From Portulaca oleracea (lineage: Eukaryota > Streptophyta > Magnoliopsida > Caryophyllales > Portulacaceae), in contig CM055893.1 of the NCBI GenBank assembly GCA_029582165.1, positions 28,085,679 to 28,149,678 of the forward strand: a stretch of DNA of 64,000 nucleotides. Direction: 5' to 3'. Every line of letters starts with the position of its first letter. Positions within the stretch are counted from its first letter, which is position 1. The notes under the pieces were generated by a model, which was not told the DNA's origin, made no database searches, and was given only the letters and a program-made list of their open reading frames with translations. A program made the translations under genes and the position numbers. Shown one piece after another: positions 21,490 through 33,030 of the stretch.

Positions 21490-23334
21490 AAGAAGCATTG
21501 GGTTGAGCTGGAGACCTAAAACAAGCAACAATTGGGGAGGTACATGCTACTTTCCTCTTCTTTAGTTTTTCATTTTTTGTGTTCTTATTTTTCTTCCCTT
21601 ATGTTTTTTTTGTTTCTTCTTGTTTTAGTTCTAGATTGAAGAAAAGAAAATAGAAATTTGTGAGAAAATGAGAAAATAGAAAAATTTGAGAGTATGAGTG
21701 AGTGTGAGAAGTGAAATTTGTGAAGAGAGTGGTTGAATGAAGATTTTGAGTGTTAGGAGATGTTTTCGAGTGTTTGAGAGTGTGAAGAAAAGAGAGCTTA
21801 ATGATGAGAGGAAGTAGAAGTTTTACGACTTAGATTTATTTTCGAAAAAAGTGAAAGTTTCAGGTTTTGAGCCAGAGCAAGGTAGCAGGCGCGACAAGTT
21901 CTGTAGCACCCGCTATGTCTGCCTAGGAAGCTTTAAATGTCGAGATGTTCAGCTTCGTCGCGCCTATCATGGAGGCAGTAACGCCCGCGACGTACCTCCC
22001 AGTTTTTTGCCAGAACAAGGTCGCATGCAGGCGCTAACCCTCTTCTTCGCGGCCGCAACCTACACGAGCTGAAATCCCCATTTTCCCTCCAGACGGAGAT
22101 CGCCCCAGCGGTCTTCCTGTTTCGCGGTCGCGACCTGTCGAGCTGTAGATTTTTGTCGGGACTTCTTAACCCTTTTCTCCCTCATTTTAATTGATTTGCT
22201 CTTCATTCTACTTTCTCAAACAACTCTTTCTCTCTCTAAAACCCTAACACCCGTGCCCTAAGCTCTCATTCTCTCACAAATCTTCTAGCGAGATCCCTGT
22301 TTCTTCACGTTCTAGTTGAAACTGTGAGACTTTAGTTGACCACATCCGAGCTTGTTGAGAAAATGAAATCTAATTAAATTAATTGGTTTTTGTCGGTTAA
22401 ACCTACACGAATCTGATGTGAGTCCCTTAAGCACTTCATTTGCGTATGAGTCTGATGTGATTCCCTTAAGCACTCATGTCCCTTAAGCACTTCATTTGCG
22501 TATGGAGTAGCTCGCGTTGGGAGGGTAAACCCCAAAATGGGCCGTCCCGAATCCCGAAAAACACGGCATTAATCATGTTAAGTAAGTCTACCTACACGTG
22601 ACCGGTATGAGCGGCGCGACGCTCTTACCCCTTAAGCACCTTGTTTGCGAATGGAGTAGCCCGTGTTGGGAGGGTAAACCCCGTTATGGGCCATAGAATT
22701 CCCGAAAAAATTAACGCTAATTCTTGTTGAGCTGAGTTGAAATGTTGGGAAATCCTAAAACCCTACACCAAAGAAAGCTAACTACTAATAAATGTGGAGT
22801 CTCACCTTGCGTCTCCTACGGCCTTCACCAAGCCAAGGGCGACATAAACAAGGGGAAGACATCACCTAATTAATCCTTTTCGCTTTGATTCGAGCTTGGA
22901 TGTGAATTTTCTTTAGAATCAATCGGAATCATCCAGAACACACTAAGCACTTGTGCACATGGGATTTTGCTTTGCATGAGATGTTGGGAGTCGAAAATCT
23001 CTAAGATTCGCAATTGCTTGAGTTAGGTGTTTTTTTATGTGCTCACAAGGGTTCCTTTTGGTTGATTAGTATCGTTTTCTTGATTGCGATTGCAAGATTC
23101 TTTGAAGCAAGTTGTTTCCTCTTTTCTTTTTCGTTCCTTTGTTTTGTTTTTCACTTTCCCTCTCTCCTTTTTCTTTGGCTTTTCTGAGTAGAGTCGCTAC
23201 AAACCCTCACGAGACCCACCTCATCCACCCGGGCTACCGGGGGGTTTAAAGGGCTTGGTGCATACGCTAAATGCACTCGTTTCCTCCCACGACAGAGGAG
23301 TTTATGTTAGTTTAGGTAGTTTTTGTTTTGTTTT
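21490..23334 (+). other. A1 3' non-coding region, ORF3 deleted
   Basis: After the integrase stop come a GC-rich cassette (21870-22160) and a CT-rich leader ending with AAAACCCTAACACCC-like words (22190-22340). In A3 the same order is followed by ORF3, but here the sequence passes into 3' UTR. The block GTTGGGAGGGTAAACCCC appears twice (about 22518 and 22666) with surrounding similarity; A3 has it once per unit (60041). Confidence 0.65.
21870..22160 (+). repeat. Internal GC-rich cassette of A1
   Basis: Words such as GGCGCGACAAGTTCTGTAGC, GTCGCGCC, AACGCCCGCGACG and CGCGGTCGCGACC form short dyads between pol and a CT-rich leader, the position held by the A3 cassette at 56600-56770. Confidence 0.55.
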
Positions 23335-23378
23335 GCTCGGGACGAGAAAAAGTTTAAGTGTGTGTGTGTGTGGAGGGG
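23335..23378 (+). promoter_or_regulatory. Hairpin and polypurine tract, A1
   Basis: CTCG-GGA-CGAG (23336-23346) is followed by AAAAAGTTTAAGTGTG, a GT run and GGAGGGG directly before the LTR start TGTTTAGACCC. The purine tract is partly converted to GTGTGT. Confidence 0.6.
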
Positions 23379-23709
23379 TGTTTAGACCCATTTTTAGGCC
23401 TAAATAACGCCTTTATACTTAGTCTTTTCACTCGTTTCTAATTTATTTTTCATACCTTTTACTATGTTTTTGGTCTTTTTGTAGGTTTCGGTGTTTTTAC
23501 AAGAAAATGTAGCAAAAGGAGCTGTTTTGAAGCCTTTTTGGAAATCGCGAGAGATTTCCCGGGCCAAGCCGAGTTCAAGACTAAGTGGGAAGCAAGGTCG
23601 GATGCAAATAAACTCCCAAAGAACGTTTTCAGCAAGCGTAGCACCCGTTACATTCATCGTAGCGGGCGCTACAAGGCCATCTGACATTGCCCAGAACCGT
23701 AGCACCCGT
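23379..23709 (+). mobile_element. A1 3' LTR, truncated
   Basis: It starts TGTTTAGACCC like the A3 LTRs at 60760 and 63371. It stops at 23709 inside its GC cassette (GTAGCACCCGTTAC ... GTAGCGGGCGCTAC, 23640-23672), where the minus-strand LTR begins. Confidence 0.75.
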
Positions 23710-24652
23710 TGACAGACCTAAAACATATAAGGTATTTGTGTATCGCAAGTGTACGGGTCTTTGTAGTAATAAATATCGTTCTCTCTCAGAGATTTGCGCT
23801 CAACAATGCACTGAGATAGTTTGCTACAAAGAATGCTAGGTCGATCCAAGGTTTGTGGTAATAATTCAGGAAACTAAACTAAGAAAGCAGGAATTTTTAG
23901 GATTTTAAACAAATAGTTAAAGGCGTTCAGGGGAGTCCACTCTAGCCAATCAATCAAATTATCAACAATCCCGGTGTAGGTAACAAGATAATTCAGAGTC
24001 CATAATCTTTCTAGGTCTTTTCAAATTGATCTTTCGATCCGAAGTGAGTTACAGAGATTAGACTAAACATTATTTCTGACTATTTAACCCAATCAAAGAT
24101 AAAGAACTGATTACAAATTGACCCTAGGCTAGAATCATTATTTGTAAATATTTTCTAACCTATTCAATCTACGCTTTTCCAATTCAAGATTCAAACTTTC
24201 GTCATATTATCATGAATCTAATACCAAGTAAAAGGCGGTTAGCCAGATTTTACTATGACATACAATATACGCAGATTAAACGAATAAAAAGAAAACCTAA
24301 CACCGAGACTGCATTCAAAATCAACCAAAATACATCGAGTTTATCCAGGGGAATTAGCTACTCATATTGTTAAAAGTAAACAATGTAAATACTAAACAAT
24401 AACAAGAAAACATGAAAGTAAAATAGAAATAACTGGTGTTCGAATTGACGGAATTGATCTCCTCGTGTCAACCGAATCGATATCTTTGGTATCCTTCGAT
24501 CACTAACAACAATCTAAACTAATAACAATGTTTGTGAATTAACTGGAAAGAAACTATCTAAATCTACCCTAAAAGCTCTCTAATACAGTCGTCTAAAATA
24601 TAACTAAAAAGCGATTAAAAAACGATCCCTCAAACGGCAGGCATGAAACCCT

Positions 24653-24660
24653 TTATATAG
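24653..24660 (-). promoter_or_regulatory. TATA box, minus family-B LTR
   Basis: CTATATAA followed by AGGG on the minus strand, immediately downstream of the GC cassette. Confidence 0.55.
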
Positions 24661-24664
24661 TACC

Positions 24665-24880
24665 GAATTAGGGCACAAAACGCTAGCAGCATTTCCAGAA
24701 ACGCTGGCAGCATTTAGCACAAAGAGGGGTTTCTCCGTGTCTTGACGCTAGCAGCGCTTGGAAAGAACCGGTAGCATTTTGCATTTTCTCGGCTGCTGAA
24801 GCTTCTGGACGAGGCGCTGGCCGCGTTTAGCAAATGCTGGCCGCGCTTCTGCTTTCCGCCCAAAGCTGGGCTGGGCCTCG
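24665..24880 (-). repeat. GC-rich palindromic cassette, minus family-B LTR
   Basis: AAACGCTAGCAGC, AACGCTGGCAGC, GACGCTAGCAGCGCTT and GGCGCTGGCCGCGTTT are variants of one AACGC-GCAGCGTT theme arranged in both orientations. Confidence 0.6.
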
Positions 24881-25137
24881 CTGATTTGGGCCGCTTCCTC
24901 TTCTTTCCTTTCCTCCACTTTTCAACCTCTTTTTTTATTTCCTTTGAATTTTCCCCATTTTTCTTTCACTTTTCATCCTTTTTAGTAAATTTCCAATATT
25001 TCCTGCAAAATGTACTAATCTCGCGACCAAGTGAAGAAATCATAGAAATTGATATAAAAATACGGAATTTTGGATATAAAAAGCATGAAATAAACATGTT
25101 TTGAGCCCAAAAAACTCTATATAAAAGTCACTTATCA

Positions 25138-25176
25138 AATGCCCCCATGCTTAGCTCTTGCTTGTCTCCAAGCAAG
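25138..25176 (-). promoter_or_regulatory. Hairpin and terminal polypurine tract
   Basis: Minus-strand stem CTTGCTTG, loop GAGA, stem CAAGCAAG (25157-25176; 8 of 8 paired), then AGCTAAGCATGGGGGCAT and the LTR start. Confidence 0.75.
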
Positions 25177-27212
25177 TTAGAATTAAAAACAGGAGGATAA
25201 GGACTCAAACAGGGAAAACAAGACTTAGGAAGGGGGAAAAGTGACAAGAGTCTTGGATAGGGTTAAGAGAATAAAATTTTAACACCCCCTCAGGCTAACC
25301 ATTCGAACACATCAATCCAACAAGCAATCACTATGATTAGTCTGGACAAGAGCAAAACTCAGTTCAAAAGAGAAATGAAAAAATTATCGAAACCAAAAAG
25401 GAGAGAACAAACACTTTAGATGCACAAATCCGCCAACAATCTCAAGAATAATGCAAATATACACGGTTATTTATGGACGTAAGTCAGTCAAAAAGAGTAA
25501 ACCTCACATAGGAAAAGAATAAGAACACTTAAACAATCAAATTTGAATATGTATGTGAGCTTTTCTCATACTCAGACCAAAAGAGACAGTCTGCTATAAA
25601 CTTGGTGAGAATCTCACTCTCCACTACTCGAATGCAATGCAGAAGTGACAATCAAAAGGACTTTTCAAGGTTGTAATGAGGCTTAGGTTAGGGGAAAGGA
25701 GCGGTAAAATTTAGGAATGAGGAGCTAAGAGCCATGCTTGGATTGATTTTCAACGAGTATATCACTCTCAACTCTCCTTCTTGCTTAATGTATGCAAGGA
25801 ACTCCCTTTTCACCCTCAACAATATCAAACATCTCAATTGAATACAACGGGGTCAAAGCTTTCAGAACTTCGAATTTGAATCTCCCTAATCACCCTTTTC
25901 TTTTTGGAACTCTCTCTCTTTTTTTTTATTTTATACCTCTTTTTTTAATTTCTTTTTGGTGGGTGATCGGAAAGAAGAAAAATCATGGAATTATAACTTT
26001 GACCTCGATATAATGTAAGAACTACATAACCAAAACACTGACTATTCAGAAGGTGGGGATTTCGGTTTCTCCCAAATTGAAACAATGAGCACAATCTCTC
26101 CCAAACTCCATATTTCATTCAAAAACAGACCAAACCAATTGTTGCTTCCAAAAAAAAGAAAACACAAGCTCTCAGTCAACCAAGCCTGGCAAGGGATAGG
26201 AATCATTATAGGCCAAGGCTTGTATTGTCAGGGTTCAATCACAAAAGAAGGATAAACAAAGGCTAGACGGAGCAAAAAGATCGGTAAATATAATGTAAGG
26301 GAGACTATTTGGCTATGTAGTTTAACAGAATAAAAAAAATGAATGCCTTAATCACTTTATCACAGTGTGCAATGCAAATATGTAGTCTTGAGCAAGATGC
26401 AAAGCAAGTTCTAGAGATGCGACTGATGGTGGAGTCACTCAGGGAATCAAGGAATTGATAAAAATGATGAATTCATAATTTAGGCAATGTGGACTCACGG
26501 AATGGGGCTCAATCAACCAAACTTAGACCAAAGATTTGCGGCACACATATTTGTACATTCTAAGATAGTCAAAGCAGTCAAATACAACTTTCATAACTTG
26601 ACTCAAAATCGGAACATTTGAAGAAAAAGGGTTTCAAAAACTTTTGAGTTCTCATCTAGACTTTTCTAAGTGAAGCAAGTTGAACTCAAAGTAAGAAAGG
26701 TTTACATATCATCACCAAGGTATTTCCGATTTTAATCCTAATCATATCCTATATATTTTTTGGATTTTGTCTTTCCTAATTTTTTTTCGGTCTTTTTCTA
26801 ATTTTCTGATTTTTTTTTTGGATTTTTGAGTAAGTGAATGCAAAAGAAAGAAAAAGAAACAAACTAAGAAAAGAAATAAAAAAAGAATCTATATGCTTCT
26901 AACTAATGCAATCTAGGTGGATGCAATTAAAAAACAAACTAGAAGAAAAACTAAAGAAAGAAAACTTAGAAAGGAAACACTAGAAACAACTAAGAAAATC
27001 ACAACTCAAAACTCAAATAAAAGGAAACACTCAAACTAAAAACTAGAAAGCACACTAAAATAAGAACAATCAAACAAAAGAAACACACTAAAAACAATAA
27101 AATCACACTAAAAAGGTGAAAAATAAGCATGAAAAGAAAAAGAAAGACGAAAATAAAAGAAAAATAAACGAAAAACAGAGAAAGAAGAAATATTCATAAA
27201 AGTGATATATAC
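25177..27212 (-). other. 3' UTR between the two hairpin/purine motifs
   Basis: About 2 kb with no ORF of note, colinear in reverse with 39922-41903 of element B (for example the segment with TTTGCGGCACACATATTTG at 26535). T/A-rich stretches near 26740-26880 match those at 40260-40400. Confidence 0.65.
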
Positions 27213-27250
27213 AACCCCCATGCTTAAACACTGCGTTGTCCTCAATGCAG
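27213..27250 (-). promoter_or_regulatory. Internal hairpin and purine motif
   Basis: Minus-strand CTGCATTG, AGGA, CAACGCAG (27231-27250; 7 of 8 paired) followed by TGTTTAAGCATGGGGGTTG. It lies 40 bases after the ORF3 stop. Confidence 0.65.
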
Positions 27251-27289
27251 AAGACAACGGTGAAGGGTAAGGGCAGGCAATGCAAAAGA

Positions 27290-27580
27290 TCAAGGATCCT
27301 TGGTCGGTGGGGAAGGGTCGGTTTGGCTAGCAGGTGGTGGTGGTAAGGTCCGGTCAAACATGGCCTGGATAAGGCCGGTAAGGTTGGCGATCGACTCGTC
27401 AAGGTGGGTGAAATGCAAATCAGACTGCCTCCTAAACTCAGCAAAGTTCTCCGGCAACTCACTCACTCGACTCTCGGTCCATTCGATGGAGGTCTGGAGG
27501 TCGCAATAGCGCGCCTCGAAATCTACAGGTGGCTGCTCGGGTTGAGGGTCAGGATGGAGTTCGGGCTAAGGCTCGGGCTG
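27290..27580 (-). pseudogene. ORF3 C-terminal fragment
   Basis: On the minus strand the sequence is colinear with 39560-39850 of element B: a Pro/Glu-rich stretch, then a heptad-like segment corresponding to LQTSIDRTEHRVNELRESF. The stop is at 27290-27292. The frame is open in the part I checked, but the N-terminal part was separated by insertion of element B. Confidence 0.6.
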
Positions 27581-27839
27581 TGATAAGTCGTTTTTATATA
27601 GAGTTTTTAGGGCTCAAAACATATCAGCTTCATGCTTTTTGTATCCGATATATAGTATTTTTGTGTCAATTTCTGCGATTTATACACTTGTTTGGGAGTT
27701 TGGTGTGTTTTACAGGAATTGGTGGAATTATATCAAAAAGCATGAAGAATTGGAGAAGAAATAGCAAAAATCATGGAAAATAAAAAAAAGAAGTTGAAGA
27801 AGAAGAGAAAGAAGGAAGGAAGAAACGGCCCGTTATGCC

Positions 27840-28045
27840 ACGGCCCAACCCAATTAGGGCGGAGGGGACAGGTGCAGCGGCGTTTAAAACGCAGCCGCTA
27901 CCGCCCGTAAACATCAGAAACCGAGCAGAAGAGAAACGCAGGCCGCGTTTCTGGGGCGGAGCCAGCGCCCTCTCGCGGAGAACTTCACTTCTTGGGCAAA
28001 ACGCAGCCAGCGTTTCCAAAACGCAGGCCGCGTTTTGTGCCCTAA
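27840..28045 (+). repeat. GC-rich palindromic cassette, element B 5' LTR
   Basis: Iterated AACGCAGCCAGCGTTT, AACGCAGGCCGCGTTT and similar words, ending 9 bases before the TATA box. The 3' LTR copy (42210-42412) keeps the order but differs in several words. Confidence 0.65.
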
Positions 28046-28053
28046 TCCACCCG

Positions 28054-28060
28054 TATAAAA
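28054..28060 (+). promoter_or_regulatory. TATA box, element B 5' LTR
   Basis: TATAAAAGGG directly after the GC cassette. Confidence 0.65.
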
Positions 28061-29026
28061 GGGCTTCGTCCGCGTCGTAGAAAAGGATCGTTTTTTTTAT
28101 GAGTTTTATCTTTCGTTTTAGGAGCAACTTTTAGGAGCTTTTTAGAGTAGATTTTAGATACTTTCTCTACAATTAATTCTCAAGCATTGTTATTAGATTA
28201 GATTGTTACTTATGATCGAAGAACACGAAAGAGATCGATTCGGGTGACATGAAGGGATCGATTCCGCCAATTCGGACATGGTTTATTTCTATTTTACTCT
28301 TATGCTTTCTCGTTCTTGGTTAGATTTTGCGATGGTTATTTCTAGTATTATGAGTAGCTAATTTGCTTTGTTTGGGGGATAAACTCGATGTCTATTGATT
28401 GAATTTGAATACAGTTTTAGTGTTAGGTCATCTTTTTATTTGTTTAATTTGCGTGTATTGTATGTCATGGTAATTTGGCAATAGAACGACAGTTTGAGTC
28501 TTTACCTGGTTTTAGATTCTCGACAACAGAACGACAGTTTGAGTCTTGAATTGGATTGTGTAGATTGAATAGGTTTAGAAAATAGTTAGACATAATGATT
28601 CTTGCATAGGGTCAATTTATAATCAGTTCTTATCTTTGATTAGATTAAATAGTTAGAAATAATGTTTAGTTTAACCATTGTAACTCAGCTAGGATCGAAA
28701 GATCGAAGTGATAAGGCCTAGAAAGATTATAGATCCCGAATTATCTTGTTACCTGCACCGGAATTGTAGATGATTCGATTGATTGACTAGAGTGGACTCC
28801 CTTAAACGCTTTTTATTATTTGGTTAAACCCTAAAAATTTCTGTTTTCCTAGTTTAGTTTAGAAAACCTTACCACAACCTTTGGATCGACCTAGCATTCT
28901 TTGTAGCAAACTAGTTCAGTGCGTGGTTGAACGCAAATCCCTGAGAGAGAACGATATTTTATTACTACACTGACCCGTACACTTGCGGTACACAGACACC
29001 TATTAGTTTTAGGTCTGTAAAGTTTT

Positions 29027-29044
29027 TGGCACTGTTGCCGGGGA
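29027..29044 (+). promoter_or_regulatory. Primer-binding site, tRNA-Asp type
   Basis: TGGCACTGTTGCCGGGGA, two differences from the consensus, seven bases after the LTR end. Confidence 0.75.
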
Positions 29045-29166
29045 TTTGTTCCCCCAACCGCCATTGGACGAACGTGCTCTAGGTGATTAGGTTATTTACT
29101 TTTTGTTATTTTTCTTTATTTTTCTTTATTACCCTTGGTATTCTTGTTTTTGTTTTTTTCAGGTTT

Positions 29167-29654
29167 ATGCAAAAGGATTTCTCTTTTGAGTACGATCCCG
29201 AGATCGAACGCACACTTGGAGAGAGAAGGAAAAAAGCAAGATTGGAGAAAGAATTTTAAGAAAATCAAGAAACGAACGAAGAAGAGCAAAAATCAGATTC
29301 GGAAAAGGAAGAAGAGATAGGAGAACAGCGACCAATGACATTCGGGCAATATCTAACTCCCAATGTCACCAACCCGCAATCAACAATCAACGTTCCCACT
29401 ATCCAAGCAAACGACTTCGAATTACGTCAATCTTTGATCAACTTGGTTTCACAATCACAAATCCATGGATTGGCTAATGAAGACTCGAATCGACATCTTC
29501 AACTATTTCGTCCAGCTTGCGACACTTACAAGGACAACAATGTGTCGGAGGACGCCATCAAACTGCATCTCTTTCCGTTCTCGTTGGAAGGCAAGGCGTG
29601 GGAGTGGCTCGATTCGCTTCCACCAAATTCGATTACGACATTCGATAAACTCGC
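29167..29654 (+). pseudogene. gag: Element B gag, first part
   Basis: The start at 29167 opens MQKDFSFEYDPEIERTLGER, the same N-terminal pattern as element C at 48908. A stop near 29258 breaks the frame; the 29335 ORF continues with MTFGQYLTPNVTNPQSTINV and HLFPFSLEGKAWEWLDSLPP, the capsid core. The coding sequence is interrupted at 29654 by the nested element and resumes at 35826 after the 5-bp duplication CTCGC. Confidence 0.8.
29650..29654. repeat. 5-bp target duplication, left
   Basis: CTCGC, repeated at 35826-35830, flanks the nested element exactly at the TG and CA of its LTRs. Confidence 0.85.
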
Positions 29655-31142
29655 TGATAAGCCGCAAGTGCACGAGTGAAATTGTAGCATATATCAAGGT
29701 CGATCCCACAGGGACTTTGCTAGCTACACACCAAACTAGCTTCCTATGTGATTGCTAAATCAGTCGGGTTTTGAATGAGATCAACCTATAGCTAATTCTA
29801 TTCACTAACAAATAGCAAATCTAACTAATATTGACACAAATCACAAGATCCAATCAATAGGAAAAGGACGTTCAGGGGATAAAACCTAAGTAACTCTATG
29901 AATCAAATAAGTGGATTGAACATGTATGTCACCAATTTGGTACATTTTAGGGTCGATAATCGCATAAATTATTCCGTAGCGAGCTTTTGGCAATGAAACG
30001 GATTGCTTAGCAAAATCAATCACCTACTGTCGTGGTTATTTCAATTTTAACTAAGTTAAAGATCAAATTATCCAATGACCCCTAATTATAAAGTCTTCTA
30101 TGTCTAGTTCACTTCATAACTAATTTAATCCTAAGGGTTCCGATTATCGAATTTCTCCGTTCGGTACTTCATTCAACAATCTAATTCCATATTCTTGATG
30201 GCCAGTCAAAAACAATGACATACATAATCAAAGGATAAATGATATGCATTCAAACTAGATAACAACTTGTTCAATCCAACAAAATTCAATCCATGAAAGC
30301 AACTAATTAGAGTTTATCCCCCAAACTAAAATAAACTACTCACTACTCATGTTCAAAACACAAAACATATCAAAATCTATTCTAGAAAGCATGAAACCTA
30401 AAAGAAAGAGAAGTAAACCGAGATGGAAATCGTTCCTCGCTTGAATGATGATCGGTGGGGACTTTTGCTCCTCCACTTCAATGGATTTCTTGAGAATCGA
30501 TCTTCAAACTCCAATAAACCCTCAATCTTCAACTAAGGATGAAAGTGGATGGATGTGTGGAGGAAGGGATGGATGATGGTAGAGATGGAGATGGATGGAT
30601 GGTATGGAAGGATATGGATTAGGGTTAGGTTATGGAATGGAAGATGGTAGAATCATCATTGCCTATGAACAACCGGAAACAAGCATAATATAGGCAAATA
30701 GCAACTCAAAACCGCCGAAAATGAAGAGACACAGGTGACACGGACCGTGCCAGGGGTGACACGGACCGTGCCTCCCAGGCACTACCCGTGTCAGTGCACT
30801 GCTTCAATTTTTCTCATGTTCTGGTCATAGGCACTACCCGTGCCTCCTCTGGCACCACCCGTGCCACTGCAGACTCGGGCCTAAGAGCTCTTCGGGCCAT
30901 TGTTTGGGCCTTGGGTGATCCAACTTCACACTTTTTGGTCCTTCACGCACACAACTTGGATCTACACTTGATTTTTGGCTTGGTTTACATCGATTCTTCA
31001 CAAATTCCCTACAAAACTCACCAAACTCCAAACCAAGCGTAATATGGGAAATTCGGGTATAAAATAATATAATCAAATCAAATATTCCCCAAACTTCTCA
31101 TCAAAACAACCAAGTTTTCATATATACAAGAAGTACTTATCA
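29655..31142 (-). mobile_element. 3' LTR of the non-autonomous element
   Basis: On the minus strand it starts TGATAAGTACTTCTTG at 31142 and ends CGGCTTATCA at 29655. The conserved LTR tail CCCTGTGGGATCGACC lies at about 29698-29713. The GC cassette (30720-30890) is shorter than in the other LTR. Confidence 0.9.
30720..30890 (-). repeat. GC-rich cassette, 3' LTR of the non-autonomous element
   Basis: Words GACACGGACCGTGCC (twice), GGCACTACCCGTGTC, GGCACTACCCGTGCC and GGCACCACCCGTGCC form dyads. Confidence 0.6.
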
Positions 31143-31181
31143 AAATCCCCCATGCTTAGTCCTTGCTTGTCCCTAAGCAAG
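31143..31181 (-). promoter_or_regulatory. Hairpin and terminal polypurine tract
   Basis: Minus-strand CTTGCTTA, GGGA, CAAGCAAG (31162-31181; 7 of 8 paired) followed by GACTAAGCATGGGGGATT and the LTR start. Confidence 0.7.
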
Positions 31182-32875
31182 TCCAAACTCAAAAGAAAAG
31201 GCAAAGAAAGAAAATGAAAGAAAATAAAAGAAAACGGGACAAAAAGACTCAAAGAACTCAAAGCAAAAGCAAAAAGACTCAAAAGTAAAAATAACAAAAA
31301 CGAAATTTTTTATTTAATTACAACTCCTAAGGATGGCAAAGATAGAACATTCAATCAACCCAATCTAATCTAAAGTACAGCCCGAGAGTGAAAAAAGAAG
31401 CCAATTTACACAAGTAAATGAAGACAAATTATTCAAGAATGGTACTCATCAAGTTCAACCAATCACCCTTAATCACCGAATGAGATAAGAAGGCACATGT
31501 TAAGCATGAAACTAGGTTAGAATGAAGAGCAAACTCACTTTCTGGGAATGTGGAAACACTCCTCTCATGTGTTTAAATACGAAAAATCACTGAAAGTTCG
31601 CTCAAATACTCAAACCAAAGTCACAACCAACCACGTACTTGCTAAGAATCTCAACTCTCCACCGCAATTTGCAAAGCAACAATGACAATCAAGAGGACTT
31701 TCAAGGGTTGTAACGGGGCTAGGGTTAAGGGTAAGGAGTGGAAAATATTTGGGAATTGTGGAGCTAAAAGCCAAAGCTTGAAATTATTTCGCACCAATTC
31801 GACATACATACACTCTCACCACTTAAAATCAATCCAATTCAACCCCACAAACAATTGGAAACTTGCCCCAAAACAAAAGAAACACAATGTAAAACACTTT
31901 ATTCTCTTTTTCTTCTTTTTTCCGGAATTCTCCGATTTTTTTCTTTTTCGCTTTTTTTTCTGTTTTTTTTCTTCTGATTTTTTTTCTTTTTTTTTCTCTT
32001 TCTTTTTTAATGAAACATACACACTTATAAACAACACACACTAGGCAAGCTACCAATTCCAACCAACAACCTCAATGCACATAATTGGGGAATCAAATCA
32101 ATATTTAAAACTCAACCCAATCCCCATCACAAACCAAACCACCAAAGCAACCATAATCAACCCAACTTCAAACTCAAAACATTTCAAGCAATGGCTTAAG
32201 GGTAGGAAATATATAATCGGCCAAGGCTCATAATGTTGGTTCAAGAAAAGAAAAAGTCAAGGCTAGAAAGGGTTAACTAAGGATATTATGATGTAAACGG
32301 GTGGTCAAGGCTTGCGGGTTCAAATCCTAATGCCTCTATCATCTTGTCAATGTACAACGCATAGCAATTTCAAGGAGATGCAAAGCAAATGAAGGAGGAT
32401 GCAACAATGGTGAATCACTCATGGAAATTAGACTAATAAAAATGATTAGTCTTTTCTTTAAGGCTTATGTGGACTCACGGGTAGCGCTCAACAATCATTA
32501 CCTAGTTTAAAAAGATATGCATATGCACAACTCACTCTTACAATAGAAACAAAGGCAATTGGTCTTACTATCCTAGCACAATTCTCACAACAATTAGCTT
32601 CACAACTCATGTCAATTCACAGTCTTTCACAAACGGGCTATACAAGATCAAATTAAGTCAAAAGAAAACTATCTTTATTTTTTAGATTTTCTAATTTTTT
32701 TTCAGATTTTCTAATTTTTTCTGAAATTTTTTACAAGACTCAAAATGAAAACAAGAAAATATGAAACTAAAACAAACTACGAAAAGAAGAAAAGAAAAAC
32801 CACAAGCAAATCTAACTAATGCACATATATACCATAATGGACAAAGACTACAAATATCAAATTTTTCACACGAAT
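31182..32875 (-). other. 3' UTR of the non-autonomous element
   Basis: About 1.7 kb without a credible ORF. Long T-rich runs (31905-32005) give spurious Lys-rich ORFs on the minus strand. Overall layout parallels the family-B 3' UTR (for example GTGGACTCACGGGTAGCGCTC at 32470 against GTGGACTCACGGAATGGGGC at 26490). Confidence 0.6.
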
Positions 32876-32910
32876 CCCCCCATGCTTGGAAAAAGCATTG
32901 TCCTCAATGC
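32876..32910 (-). promoter_or_regulatory. Internal hairpin and purine motif
   Basis: Minus-strand GCATTG, AGGA, CAATGC (32895-32910) then TTTTTCCAAGCATGGGGGG. It lies about 120 bases after the stop of the 241-residue ORF. Confidence 0.65.
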
Positions 32911-33030
32911 AAGCACAATCAAATAAATTGCAAAATGGGAAATAAGGAAAGATCTCACCAGGTTAGGTGCTAGATGCACCTAAACTATCGCATCTTCAAG
33001 AATGGGGCGAATGGAGCATCAGTCACCCCA

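Larger units (their letters stand above)
14720..23709 (+). mobile_element. Athila-type LTR retrotransposon A1 (gag-pol, no ORF3)
   Basis: Order: truncated 5' LTR, tRNA-Asp primer site, gag, protease, RT, RNase H, integrase, non-coding 3' region, polypurine tract, truncated 3' LTR. The 5' LTR lacks most of U3; the 3' LTR is cut at 23709 by insertion of a minus-strand LTR. Stops and frameshifts break the polyprotein and several catalytic residues are lost, so the copy is dead. LTR tail, primer site, 3' region and LTR start match element A3 (52873 onward), which makes A1 and A3 members of related subfamilies. Confidence 0.85.
23710..25137 (-). mobile_element. 3' LTR, family B, minus strand
   Basis: On the minus strand it starts TGATAAGTGACTTTTATATA at 25137 and ends TTTTAGGTCTGTCA at 23710. 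It contains a GC cassette (24655-24880), a TATA box and, near its end, GAGAGAACGATATTTATTAC, shared with 28942-28962. Length is 1428 bp, against 1440 bp for the plus copy at 27581. Confidence 0.85.
23710..27580 (-). mobile_element. Minus-strand Athila-type element, 3' part (family B)
   Basis: From right to left: ORF3 C-terminus, hairpin and purine motif, about 2 kb of 3' UTR, terminal hairpin and polypurine tract, LTR. The whole arrangement matches element B (39560-42437 and 27581-29020) in reverse. It is cut at 27580 exactly at the LTR start of element B, so B inserted into this element's ORF3. Gag and pol are not present in the window. Confidence 0.8.
27581..29020 (+). mobile_element. Element B 5' LTR
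   Basis: It starts TGATAAGTCGTTTTTATATA, matching 41943. The final CA is mutated (AGGTCTGTAA), judging by the minus copy that ends GTCTGTCA. GC cassette 27840-28045, TATA 28054, and the conserved tail CCCTGAGAGAGAACGATAT near 28940. Confidence 0.85.

Noticed and set aside
31816..32062. Lys/Glu-rich minus-strand ORFs
   Set aside because: They translate a long T-rich run in the 3' UTR of the non-autonomous element; composition alone explains them.
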